Shown: one piece after another, positions 27,011 to 34,609 of the stretch
Position numbering within the stretch: the first letter of the stretch is position 1
Layout of the letters: each line of letters starts with the position of its first letter
From: JARROD01 sp037384225
Lineage (GTDB): Bacteria > Pseudomonadota > Gammaproteobacteria > Pseudomonadales > Cellvibrionaceae
Assembly: GCA_037384225.1 (NCBI GenBank)
Contig: JARROD010000073.1
Coordinates: forward strand, 1-46,034
Length of the DNA stretch: 46,034 bases
Direction: 5' to 3'
Notes under the pieces: model-generated
The model's input: only the letters and a program-made list of their open reading frames with translations
Database searches by the model: none
What the model was told of the DNA's origin: nothing
Position numbers and translations under genes: made by a program

Positions 27011-27030
27011 AAAGCCTTCAGGCTTTTATT
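27011..27030 (+). terminator. Weak rho-independent terminator
   Basis: AAAGCC and GGCTTT pair around TTCA, followed by TATT, 65 bp after the metalloprotease stop. The stem is only 6 bp. The rest of the 26946-27354 gap holds the acyl-CoA dehydrogenase promoter and no gene. Confidence 0.5.
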
Positions 27031-27129
27031 GCCTAAAACCGTACTGATAGCGGTAGCTACTCTGCGCCCCTGTTATTTGTATTCGGGTCGGAAGCCGGCG
27101 TAAAACGGTGCTACTGGTGCTGATTTGGG

Positions 27130-27176
27130 TTGACAGGACCAGTGTCGATACGTATGTTTAAAACGTTTGTTTTAAA
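27130..27176 (+). promoter_or_regulatory. Promoter with PsrA/FadR-like palindrome
   Basis: TTGACA (27130-27135) and TATGTT (27153-27158) are spaced by 17 bp. A perfect palindrome TTTAAAAC-GTTT-GTTTTAAA (27157-27176) overlaps the -10. Its AAAC-N4-GTTT core matches the site described for PsrA, the TetR-family fatty-acid regulator of pseudomonads. Binding would repress the acyl-CoA dehydrogenase downstream until acyl ligands appear. Confidence 0.65.
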
Positions 27177-27354
27177 TGTATATTCTCTTTTTTGACACTC
27201 TATTCGAAGTGTATAGTCTTTGTGGGCAGTTTTTGTGGACTGCTTTTGTGAATAGTTTTCCGATATGGTTCATATTTCGATATGAATAGGTTTGTCAGAC
27301 TCTAAGGTTCGGGCATCAGGCCCTTTGTCAACGCCGTGTATCTGAGAGGCAATA

Positions 27355-29145
27355 ATGGCTGAATATAAAGCACCCTTGCGCGATATGCGCTTTGTGATTA
27401 AAGAAGTACTGGAAATCGATAAACTGTGGGCTTCCCTTGCCGGTACTCGGGAGTCAGTCGACGTCGATACCGCCGATGCGATTTTGGAGCAGGCGGCAAA
27501 AATCGCTGCCGAAGAGGTGGCACCGTTGAACCGCGAAGCCGATGAGCAGGGCGCCCGCTGGGAAAATAGCGAAGTGTTTACGCCAGAAGGGTTCAAGCAG
27601 GTTTACCGCACTTACAGTGAAGGCGGTTGGTGCGCTCTCGGTGGCGAGCCGGAATATGGCGGTATGGGCATGCCGAAAAGCCTGGTGGCGCTGACTGAGG
27701 AGATGATGGTGGCCTCCTGCCTGTCTTTCGGGCTGGCGCCGACCTTGAATTCCGGCGCCTGCCTCGCGCTCAACGCCCACGGCAGCGAGTCGTTAAAGCT
27801 GGAGTACCTTCCCAAGTTATACAGCGGCGAGTGGCTGGCCGCCATGGATCTGACCGAACCACACGCCGGAACCGATCTGGGTATCATCCGCACCAAGGCT
27901 GTACCCAACGCCGACGGCAGTTACGCGATCACCGGCACCAAGATTTTCATTTCCTGGGGTGAGCATGATCTGACAGAAAATATTGTCCATCTGGTGCTGG
28001 CCAAACTTCCCGATGCCCCGGCGGGTTCAAAAGGTATTTCCCTGTTTTTAGTACCCAAGTTCTTACCCAACGAAGACGGTTCTCTGGGGCAGAGAAACCC
28101 CCTGTTTTGTGGTTCCATCGAGAAGAAAATGGGCATAAAAGGGTCGCCGACCTGTGTTATGAACTACGAGGGCGCCAGGGGCTGGCTAGTGGGCGAACCC
28201 AACAAAGGACTGGCCGGTATGTTTACCATGATGAACTACGAGCGTTTGTGCGTGGGATTGCAGGGCGTGGGTATCAGCGATGCGTCTTATCAAAATGCCA
28301 TCACCTACGCCCGCGAACGCCTGCAAAGCCGCAGTCCGGAAGGGGTGAAAAATCCTCAGGGAGCCGCTGACCCAATTATCGTTCACCCGGATGTACGGCG
28401 TATGTTGCTCACCATGCGCGCTTATACCGAGGGCGCCCGGGCTTTTTACACCTATGTGGCGAAATGGCTGGATATAGCCAAGTTCAGCGATGTGGAGGCG
28501 GAAAGGGTTGGCGCGGAAAACATGATTGCGCTGCTGACCCCGGTAGCCAAGGCGTTTATGACAGACAAAGGCATGGAAATCGCGTTGCTGGGGCAACAGG
28601 TTTTCGGCGGCCACGGCTATATTCGTGAGTGGGGGCAGGAGCAGTTGGTGCGGGATGTGCGTATTACCCAGATTTACGAGGGAACCAACGGTATTCAGGC
28701 GCAGGATCTGATGGGACGTAAAACCGTGCTTAACGGTGGCCACTTGTTTGCGTTGTTTTACGCCGATGTCGAGGCGTTTCTGGCTGCCGACAGCGGCCTT
28801 GCCGGAATGGAAGAGTTTAACGTACCGCTACGGGCCGCGCTTGAACGTTTGCAATCGGTTACCGACGCGGTGATTGAACAGGCTAATGGCGATCCCAATG
28901 CGGTAGGAGCGGCGGCGGTGGAATATCTGCATTTGTTTGGTTTTACCGCTTACGCTTATATGTGGGCAATGATGGCAAAGGCGGCGCTGGCGCGACAACA
29001 CCCGCAAGACGGGGATTTTTATACGGCTAAGCTGGCGGTGGCGAGATTCTTTTTTAAACGCCTGTTACCGCAGTCAACGGCGCTGGCGGAGACAATTCTA
29101 CAGGGTAGCGAGTCGATTATGGCGCTGGATACGGAGCTGTTCTGA
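27355..29145 (+). CDS. Acyl-CoA dehydrogenase, 596-residue FadE/DmdC type
   Basis: This FAD enzyme makes the first oxidation of acyl-CoA in beta-oxidation. EPEYGGMGMP and MDLTEPHAGTDLG belong to the acyl-CoA and FAD-binding middle domain. FGGHGYIREWGQEQLVRD and QIYEGTNGIQAQDLMGRK carry the C-terminal signature with the catalytic Glu. A further C-terminal domain (about 470-596) places it in the long family that includes P. aeruginosa PA0506-0508 enzymes and DmdC. Chain-length preference cannot be read from sequence. It appears monocistronic behind a PsrA-like operator. The gap of about 118 bp to the next gene shows no clear terminator. Confidence 0.93.
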   Translation: MAEYKAPLRDMRFVIKEVLEIDKLWASLAGTRESVDVDTADAILEQAAKIAAEEVAPLNREADEQGARWENSEVFTPEGFKQVYRTYSEGGWCALGGEPEYGGMGMPKSLVALTEEMMVASCLSFGLAPTLNSGACLALNAHGSESLKLEYLPKLYSGEWLAAMDLTEPHAGTDLGIIRTKAVPNADGSYAITGTKIFISWGEHDLTENIVHLVLAKLPDAPAGSKGISLFLVPKFLPNEDGSLGQRNPLFCGSIEKKMGIKGSPTCVMNYEGARGWLVGEPNKGLAGMFTMMNYERLCVGLQGVGISDASYQNAITYARERLQSRSPEGVKNPQGAADPIIVHPDVRRMLLTMRAYTEGARAFYTYVAKWLDIAKFSDVEAERVGAENMIALLTPVAKAFMTDKGMEIALLGQQVFGGHGYIREWGQEQLVRDVRITQIYEGTNGIQAQDLMGRKTVLNGGHLFALFYADVEAFLAADSGLAGMEEFNVPLRAALERLQSVTDAVIEQANGDPNAVGAAAVEYLHLFGFTAYAYMWAMMAKAALARQHPQDGDFYTAKLAVARFFFKRLLPQSTALAETILQGSESIMALDTELF

Positions 29146-29263
29146 CCCCAATGTTATTGTTGGTCGCATTTATTAACGTACAGCATGTAATTTGCGGTCA
29201 TGGCTTTTCTATTAGGATGATTTTTTCGTTAAGATAAGGCCTGCACAGATTGTGGAGGCCCTT

Positions 29264-29446
29264 ATGGATAGCAATCAACTCAGCCAGGAAGATCAGGAGC
29301 GAGTCAATCGTTTTCTGGCTTCCGGCGTCAATTCTGTACCGCGTAAACCTTTTCGACCCTGGTTGTTGATGGGCGGCATCTGGCTGGTGATGGCGCTACT
29401 CAGTGGTGTCAGTTATTTGATCGCCCGTTATTACGGAGTGATGTAA
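29264..29446 (+). CDS. Small membrane protein, DUF3094-like
   Basis: The ATG at 29264 follows GGAGG at 29254-29258, giving 60 residues. LSQEDQERVNRFLASGVNS precedes PRKPFRPW and one transmembrane helix (LLMGGIWLVMALLSGVSYLI). This layout matches the small gammaproteobacterial DUF3094 family as I remember it. It is probably an inner-membrane protein with a cytoplasmic N-terminus. It lies 13 bp before an Hpt gene and may be co-transcribed. Function unknown. Confidence 0.75.
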   Translation: MDSNQLSQEDQERVNRFLASGVNSVPRKPFRPWLLMGGIWLVMALLSGVSYLIARYYGVM

Positions 29447-29459
29447 TCGAGGCTTACTA

Positions 29460-29849
29460 ATGGTTACAAACAAAGTGACGGACAAGGTTGCGGATGAACT
29501 GATGGACTTACAGGTTTTAAAAGGTCTGGTTGGTGATGATCTCAGTCTTCAACAGGAGGTCCTGCAAATGTTTTGCAATACTGCAGACGACTACTGTGAG
29601 GAATTGGAGCGCGCATATGCCAGCCATTGCTGTGATGAGGTAAAAGCGGTCGCCCATAAATTTAGATCGTCGGCGCAAACAATGGGGGCGGTGGGGCTGG
29701 GAAAATTATGTGAACAGCTCGAGATTGCCGGTCGCGATAAGTCCTGGGATGGCGTCGAAGCCTGCTTTCCTGAAGTACGCCGGGAGCTGAAAGCCGTCAC
29801 CGCTTTTGTGCAGAATCTTCTACGAGTGACAGCCAGTGGGGCTGATTAG
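29460..29849 (+). CDS. Hpt-domain phosphotransfer protein
   Basis: The 129-residue protein is a stand-alone histidine phosphotransfer domain. VAHKFRSSAQTMGA carries the phospho-accepting His (about residue 66) followed by the typical small-residue helix. Such proteins relay phosphate between hybrid kinases and response regulators. No kinase or regulator is adjacent, so its partners are elsewhere. GAGG lies 8 bp before the ATG. A pair of repeats follows directly after the stop. Confidence 0.88.
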   Translation: MVTNKVTDKVADELMDLQVLKGLVGDDLSLQQEVLQMFCNTADDYCEELERAYASHCCDEVKAVAHKFRSSAQTMGAVGLGKLCEQLEIAGRDKSWDGVEACFPEVRRELKAVTAFVQNLLRVTASGAD

Positions 29850-29886
29850 GGCCGTGCACGCAAACCGGGAGTTATTTCGTGCACGT
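29848..29886 (+). repeat. Repeat R1, copy 2, with a GTGCACG inverted pair
   Basis: AGGGCCGTGCACG (29848-29860) is followed by CCGGGAGTTATTTCGTGCAC plus GT (29865-29886), the second copy of R1. CGTGCACG itself is palindromic and occurs on both sides. A near copy, AGGGCCGTGCATG, lies at 30259-30271 beyond the next gene, so repeats bracket it. Confidence 0.6.
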
Positions 29887-29898
29887 TTCTTAGCCATT

Positions 29899-30216
29899 TC
29901 AATCATCGTCCGTCCAGACCCAGCGCAGGGGTTCGTTAAAGTCATCTCTGATGAGCGCCCGGTGCGGTTTTTTCTCCTTCTTGTTGCTTGATTTTATCCG
30001 CACAGGATTTTTGCGTAACTCAAGGGCTTTGATCTCGTCCAGTACGGGGGTCCGTGTAATTTTCTGTGGTTCAAAGACAACGGGCAGAGCGCTATTGATA
30101 TCGCGGCCACTAATACCGGGCGCGATGCCGTTGACTTTACCTCCCCGGGCGAGAAACTCCTTGACCTGTAGGCCGATTTCTTTGCGGGTTTCCGCTTTAG
30201 TCTTTGTGGGTTTCAT
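29899..30216 (-). CDS. Basic small protein with SutA-like EFLARGGKV motif
   Basis: The product is 105 residues from the ATG at 30216; a TTG at 30231 would add five. KAETRKEIGLQVKEFLARGGKVNGIAP resembles the C-terminal part of Pseudomonas SutA (EFLSRGGKVQEIEP, from memory), a small RNA-polymerase-binding growth-arrest regulator. It lacks SutA's long acidic N-terminus and instead has a basic middle (KSSNKKEKKPHR) and an acidic end (VWTDDD). No ribosome site is obvious. It is bracketed by repeats (29848-29886 and 30249-30340). A role in RNA polymerase binding is conjecture. Confidence 0.7.
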   Translation of the reverse strand: MKPTKTKAETRKEIGLQVKEFLARGGKVNGIAPGISGRDINSALPVVFEPQKITRTPVLDEIKALELRKNPVRIKSSNKKEKKPHRALIRDDFNEPLRWVWTDDD

Positions 30217-30248
30217 AACAAATAGCGGCAAATTGTTGATACGGCCGT

Positions 30249-30282
30249 ATGCTTAGACAGGGCCGTGCATGGCCCTAAGCAT
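30249..30282. repeat. Stem-loop downstream of egtD
   Basis: ATGCTT...AGGGCC pairs with GGCCCT...AAGCAT as two 6-bp stems separated by a 4-nt bulge, with GTGCAT as loop. It lies after the egtD stop in the minus direction and could end that transcript. There is no T-run, so a repeat element is equally likely. Confidence 0.45.
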
Positions 30283-30310
30283 AAACGATTACAGCGGGAT
30301 TGTTAAAACA

Positions 30311-30340
30311 TATACTGGAGTCTTAAACGCTTTGGGTATA
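30311..30340 (+). repeat. 30-bp motif R2, copy B
   Basis: It begins TATACTGGAGTCTTAAACGC and ends TTTGGGTATA. It lies between the SutA-like gene start and the egtD stop, about 95 bp upstream of the SutA-like ATG. Confidence 0.6.
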
Positions 30341-30415
30341 AGAAATTTGCGCCCCACCTCAGTGTGCGATTGAGGCGATTGACGGTTTTTGTGTGCGATT
30401 GTGTCGCCAGGCGTG

Positions 30416-31375
30416 TTATTCACTGTTTTGCAGCAGATAAACGGCAAACATTTGCTCTTCGCCAATCCACTGCCTCAACTTTCGCCAGCCCGCCTGCGCG
30501 GCCAGAGAGAGAAATTCTTCCGGAGAATACTTGTGGGAGTTTTCCGTGTGTATGCTTTCGTTGCGGGCAAAGGTAAAAGTGTATTCATCGACGCTTACCG
30601 ATTGCGCTACCTGGCTTATCAAGTGCATTTCCACGCGCCCCGCGATGGGGTTGTAAAAAGCGTAGTGGTCGAATAGCTCGGGGTTGAAATCGGAACCACA
30701 ATGGCGGTTGACGTGGTGCAGTATATTGCGATTGAAGCGCATGGTTACACCAGATACATCATTGTAGGCCTGGTGAAGAATTTGCGGTGATTTTTTTGTG
30801 TCGACGCCGATTAACAGCGTCGCCGCGGAACCGAGAGTGAGGCGAGCTGATTTGAGGAAGTCGATTGCTTGCTCGGGGGGGAAGTTGCCGATGGTGGAAC
30901 CGGGGAAAAACCCCAGTCTTTTGCTGGAAGTCTGCTCGGGCAGCTCGATCTGCCGGGTGAAATCCGCCTCGATCGGCAGCACAGACAAACCCTCGAATTC
31001 CTGCCGCAGCGGCTGACTCGCCGTGCGCAGGTGATCGCCGGCAATGTCGATTGGCAAATAGTGCCTGGTGTTTGGCAGGTGCTGCAGCAGCAGACGGATT
31101 TTTACTAGTGAGCCGGCTCCAAATTCAACGATATCCCGCCCGTCTTTGACGATGTGGGCCAGGTCTTTGGCGATCTCGGGCAGCATCGCCAACTCGGTGC
31201 GATAGGGGTAGTATTCTTTCAGTTGGCAGATTTCGTCAAAATAGCGTGAGCCCTGGGTGTCGTAAAAATATTTTGAAGGCAAACTTTTTGGCGTTTGACT
31301 AAGTCCGTTGACAACGTCCTTCAAGAAGTTATCTTCGCTGTTTTTATCCTGTAAGCATTTAGCGCCCTGTTGCAT
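30416..31375 (-). CDS. egtD: L-histidine N-alpha-methyltransferase
   Basis: EgtD trimethylates histidine to hercynine, the first step of ergothioneine synthesis. The 319 residues are family-typical. LPSKYFYDTQGSRYFDEI is the N-terminal signature, VEFGAGSLVKIRLLL the SAM-binding GxGS motif, and FFPGSTIGNFPPEQA the second conserved stretch. FDHYAFYNP contributes to the histidine pocket. It follows egtB with a 4-bp gap on the same strand. No egtA or egtC is present, which fits the shorter proteobacterial pathway. Confidence 0.93.
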   Translation of the reverse strand: MQQGAKCLQDKNSEDNFLKDVVNGLSQTPKSLPSKYFYDTQGSRYFDEICQLKEYYPYRTELAMLPEIAKDLAHIVKDGRDIVEFGAGSLVKIRLLLQHLPNTRHYLPIDIAGDHLRTASQPLRQEFEGLSVLPIEADFTRQIELPEQTSSKRLGFFPGSTIGNFPPEQAIDFLKSARLTLGSAATLLIGVDTKKSPQILHQAYNDVSGVTMRFNRNILHHVNRHCGSDFNPELFDHYAFYNPIAGRVEMHLISQVAQSVSVDEYTFTFARNESIHTENSHKYSPEEFLSLAAQAGWRKLRQWIGEEQMFAVYLLQNSE

Positions 31376-31379
31376 TTTC

Positions 31380-32681
31380 TCATATGTCCTTTGCTAGGCG
31401 CAGACCGGAAAACTGCCAGCGCAGGTGGGGATAAAAAAAGTTTCTATAGCTGGGTCGCAACTGTTGTTGCGGTGTGACACAGGAACCGCCTCGCAGTACA
31501 AATTGCCCGCACATGAATTTGCCGTTGTACTCTCCGATGGCGCCCGCCGCCGTTTTAAAACCGGGGTACGGGGTGTAGGGGCTACGGGTCCACTCCCAGA
31601 CATCGCCGTAAAGCTGTAGCATGCCCTCGCCACTGGCTCCCTGTGGCCGCAAAACATCACTCTCGAGCAAATTGCCGGAGATTTCCTGTTGTTGCTGTTG
31701 TTGATGTTGTTGTTGACGGGCGGCGATTTCCCATTCTTGTTCGGTTGGCAGGCGGTAGCCGGCCCAGCGGGCAAAGGCCTCGGCCTCGTAGTAGCTGATA
31801 TGGCAGACTGGCGCCTGAAGATCGAGCGGCTGCATACCATCAAGACCAAACTGGTGCCACTGATCCCGGTGCCGGTGCCAGTATAACGGGGTTTGCCAGT
31901 CCTCGGCCTGTACCCGGTTCCAGCCGTCTGAGAGCCACAGTGTCGGTGTGCGGTAGCCGCCGTCGTTAATAAACTCCAACCATTCGTGATTACTGACAGA
32001 TCGATTTGCCAGGGCAAAAGCCTGGATATAACTCTGGTGCCGGGGCCCTTCGCAATCGAAGTAAAAAGTTTCTTCCGGTCCGGCCCCGATCGAAACAACC
32101 CCCTCTTCAAAGGTCACAAACTGCAGTTTCTGTGCACTGGCATTGCAGGACAAGCCATCACTTGTATTGTGGCTGCTCGCGCTGTCTTTCGTTCGTAGCG
32201 CCGGGTGCAGCGGATTGATCGACAGCGCGTGCAGAATATCGGTGAGCAACAGTTCCTGGTGTTGCATTTCATGGTGGAGGCCGATAGTGACAGTGGCTGC
32301 GAGTTGCTGTGTCCGGGAGTGGGAACTGTCGAGTAGGACCGCAATCGCATCGTCGACAAGTTGTCGGTACTCGAAGACTTTGTCGAGAGAGGGTCTTGTC
32401 AACAGGCCGCGCAGCGGGCGCGCATGGCGCTCGCCTACATTATTGTAGTAAGAGTTGAACAGGTAACTGTAGTTCGGATCAACAACCCGGTAGCCGGGCC
32501 GATATCGCTTGAGTACAAACTCTTCGAAAAACCAAGTGGTGTGGGCCAGATGCCATTTTGTCGGACTCGCATCAGTCATCGACTGTACCACCATATCCTC
32601 GGCGGAAAGCTCCTTCGTCAACGACTCGGTGACTTTCCTTCGTTGCCGATAATCCTGCTGCAGGGACGGTTTGTTAGTCAC
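31380..32681 (-). CDS. egtB: Hercynine sulfoxide synthase EgtB
   Basis: EgtB is a non-heme iron enzyme that joins hercynine to a thiol (cysteine or gamma-glutamylcysteine) as the sulfoxide. The GTG at 32681 has AGGAG 7 bp upstream, giving 433 residues; a longer frame to 32750 is less likely. The DinB-like domain has WHLAHTTWFFEEF and GLHHEMQHQELLLTDI, supplying the three iron His. The formylglycine-enzyme-like domain follows (YWHRHRDQW...LPTEQEWE...FVLRGGSC...SGLRLAKD). A polyglutamine tract (QQQHQQQQQQ) after QEWEIAAR is unusual. Thiol preference is not clear from sequence. Confidence 0.93.
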   Translation of the reverse strand: MTNKPSLQQDYRQRRKVTESLTKELSAEDMVVQSMTDASPTKWHLAHTTWFFEEFVLKRYRPGYRVVDPNYSYLFNSYYNNVGERHARPLRGLLTRPSLDKVFEYRQLVDDAIAVLLDSSHSRTQQLAATVTIGLHHEMQHQELLLTDILHALSINPLHPALRTKDSASSHNTSDGLSCNASAQKLQFVTFEEGVVSIGAGPEETFYFDCEGPRHQSYIQAFALANRSVSNHEWLEFINDGGYRTPTLWLSDGWNRVQAEDWQTPLYWHRHRDQWHQFGLDGMQPLDLQAPVCHISYYEAEAFARWAGYRLPTEQEWEIAARQQQHQQQQQQEISGNLLESDVLRPQGASGEGMLQLYGDVWEWTRSPYTPYPGFKTAAGAIGEYNGKFMCGQFVLRGGSCVTPQQQLRPSYRNFFYPHLRWQFSGLRLAKDI

Positions 32682-32909
32682 CTGGGGTCTCCTGTTTTCC
32701 CGCACTTTGATTGTCGGAACAATTTTATAGCTGCAATGGGAGCATGACAAACTTAATGGTTACAGTGTCGGATTGCAATCCTGTGACAGAGTTTAAAATT
32801 TTTTTCCGGCGCAGTGTTTTAGCCATTGGAACAGAGAAAAAGGGGGAGTTTCTACGAGCTTAGACCAAAAAAACCGGAAATGCCGGCAAAGATTTCAGGA
32901 ACTGGGGGC

Positions 32910-32956
32910 GGCCGCTAGCGCTGCCAATTACCCACAAGTCCCTTTAGCTAGCGGCC
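32910..32956. repeat. Inverted repeat between the PLP gene and egtB
   Basis: GGCCGCTAGC (32910-32919) and GCTAGCGGCC (32947-32956) are perfect 10-bp arms with a 27-nt loop. It lies just after the PLP gene's stop in the minus direction. It could limit read-through into egtB, though no T-run follows, or be a REP-type element. The 32682-32965 gap has no gene. Confidence 0.45.
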
Positions 32957-32965
32957 CGACGTTGC

Positions 32966-34336
32966 TTAAACTTGAGCCAGGCTCTGTTGCAGATCCGCGA
33001 TAATATCATCGACATCCTCATGGCCGACGCCGAGGCGAATCAGGTTGCTCGGCAGGCCCGCGAGGTCACGCCCCTCCTGGCCCTGTTGCTGATGGGTGGA
33101 AATCGCCGGAATGGTGGCGACAGACTTTATACGGCCCAAATCCGTGGCGCGCCATATCATCTTAAGCCCATCCAGCACTTTACGGGCGGCCCAGGAACTG
33201 GGTTTGACCGTGAAGCTTAAAAGATGGCCGTAGCGATTGAAATCGCTGTCAACCAATTTCATTTGCCGCGTAGCAAGGGGGTGGCCGGGGTGTTGTTCGA
33301 GCCCGGGGTAGTACACCGATTCCACAGCGCTGTGACTGTCAAGAAAATGGGCGACCGTGTCGGCGTTGCGGCTCAAATGATCCACTCTGCTGCGCAGTGT
33401 GCGCATATCGTTGAGAATCATTAAGGCGTTGAAAGGGCTTAAGTTGGGGCCGTGATCGCGGCCGGGGAGCAGTTTGATATATTGACCGAAATTGCTTTTC
33501 ATCTCGTCGCAACCGACACGGCTGGGTATGTTATGCCTGGCGGAAACACTGCCGGCTATGGCAAAACCGCTACAACCCATGGTTTTGCTCAGGGACTGAA
33601 CCACGATATCGGCGCCCAGTTGCAGTGGGCGCAGCAGCGCCGGGGTGGCGATAGTGGCATCGACGATCAGCGGCAGATCGAAGCTGTGGGCGAGATTAAC
33701 CAAGGCTTCAATATCGATAATATCCAGTGACGGATTACAGGGCATTTCGCCGTAGAGAAAGCGGGTGTTGGCGTCTATCTTCTCCTCCCATTCCTCAATG
33801 TCCAGGGGGTTGGAGACCCAGCGGATATCGATGCCGCGCTCTTTTCCGTAACGCTGGTCGAACAGCATAAAAGTACCGCCGTAACATTTCGCGCTGACGA
33901 CGATATTGATTTTTTCATTATCCGGGTTGCACAAAAAAGGATTGGTGGCCATAAAAATGGCGGACATACCTGAAGCGGTGGCACAAGTTGTGACTTCGCC
34001 GGGGTAACCGTAGCCCTCCATCAGAGCGATGGTTTCTTCCAGATAGCCGACTGTGGGGTTAGCGATGCGGGAGTAAGCCCAGGAAGGAGTGAGGTAAGCC
34101 AGGGCGGCTTCCAGGTGATCACTGTTTTCATAGTGCTGAGAGGCACTCAGGTAGGCGGGCTCTATAATGCTCCCCTGATTGCTTTGCAGTGCCTGTTCGG
34201 CGTTGTAGACACCGTGAACAGCGATGGTATCGAATTTTTTGCGGCGCATATCTTCCCTTGTGCGCTGGGCGATGGCGGACTTTTCCCGGCCTTGTGTCAT
34301 GTATTTTTCTACACCTGGGGTTATGTGAACGTTCAC
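32966..34336 (-). CDS. Cys/Met-metabolism PLP-dependent enzyme
   Basis: I chose the GTG at 34336, which has AGAGAGG upstream, giving 456 residues. The protein belongs to the cystathionine gamma-synthase/lyase family: YSRIANPTVGYLEETIALMEG, the substrate-loop region CYGGTFMLFDQRY, and SLSKTMGCSGFAIAGS with the Schiff-base Lys. It is longer than MetB (386) with an N-terminal extension. The reaction could be beta or gamma elimination or replacement. A sigma-54 promoter and TyrR box upstream link it to aromatic amino-acid signals. The egtBD pair downstream raises the possibility of a C-S lyase role like EgtE. Neither is proven. Confidence 0.85.
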   Translation of the reverse strand: MNVHITPGVEKYMTQGREKSAIAQRTREDMRRKKFDTIAVHGVYNAEQALQSNQGSIIEPAYLSASQHYENSDHLEAALAYLTPSWAYSRIANPTVGYLEETIALMEGYGYPGEVTTCATASGMSAIFMATNPFLCNPDNEKINIVVSAKCYGGTFMLFDQRYGKERGIDIRWVSNPLDIEEWEEKIDANTRFLYGEMPCNPSLDIIDIEALVNLAHSFDLPLIVDATIATPALLRPLQLGADIVVQSLSKTMGCSGFAIAGSVSARHNIPSRVGCDEMKSNFGQYIKLLPGRDHGPNLSPFNALMILNDMRTLRSRVDHLSRNADTVAHFLDSHSAVESVYYPGLEQHPGHPLATRQMKLVDSDFNRYGHLLSFTVKPSSWAARKVLDGLKMIWRATDLGRIKSVATIPAISTHQQQGQEGRDLAGLPSNLIRLGVGHEDVDDIIADLQQSLAQV

Positions 34337-34420
34337 TGGCACCTCTCTGTTGTGGTTGTTTTGTATGAACCGAAGTACGACTGTGTGTCGCACGTCATAG
34401 GCAGCTTTTATTAAACCCCT

Positions 34421-34436
34421 AGCAAAGGCATTGCCA
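34421..34436 (-). promoter_or_regulatory. Sigma-54 (-24/-12) promoter
   Basis: The minus strand reads TGGCAATGCCTTTGCT, matching TGGCAC-N5-TTGCW with the GG and GC doublets separated by exactly 10 bp. It lies 85 bp upstream of the PLP gene's GTG. An AAA+ activator is needed, and TyrR-type tyrR is the next gene upstream. Confidence 0.75.
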
Positions 34437-34498
34437 ATGATTTTTAATACTTATTTATCAAAGGCTTATATATTAAACAGCGGCTTTTCAGGAACCGA

Positions 34499-34516
34499 TG
34501 TAAGAAAATTCTTACA
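34499..34516. promoter_or_regulatory. TyrR box
   Basis: TGTAAG-AAAATT-CTTACA matches the TyrR/PhhR box TGTAAA-N6-TTTACA with perfect symmetry. It is about 63 bp upstream of the sigma-54 promoter, a normal enhancer distance. A second palindrome of the same half-sites in the opposite order, TTCTTACA-G-TGTAAGAA, lies at 34632-34648 near the end of tyrR. Confidence 0.75.
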
Positions 34517-34609
34517 CTTGATGGCGGTGGCTTTGAAGTGATCGTTGAAGCTATTGTCTGAGATTGTTGCAGCACGACACTTTCAGGGCGATGACCAAAA
34601 TTTGCCAGC

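Noticed and set aside
27192..27217. Second promoter TTGACA...TATAGT before the acyl-CoA dehydrogenase
   Set aside because: Spacing is only 14 bp; the pair at 27130/27153 with 17 bp is better.
31394..32110. 238-residue minus-strand open frame within egtB
   Set aside because: It is an alternate frame of the clearly conserved egtB.
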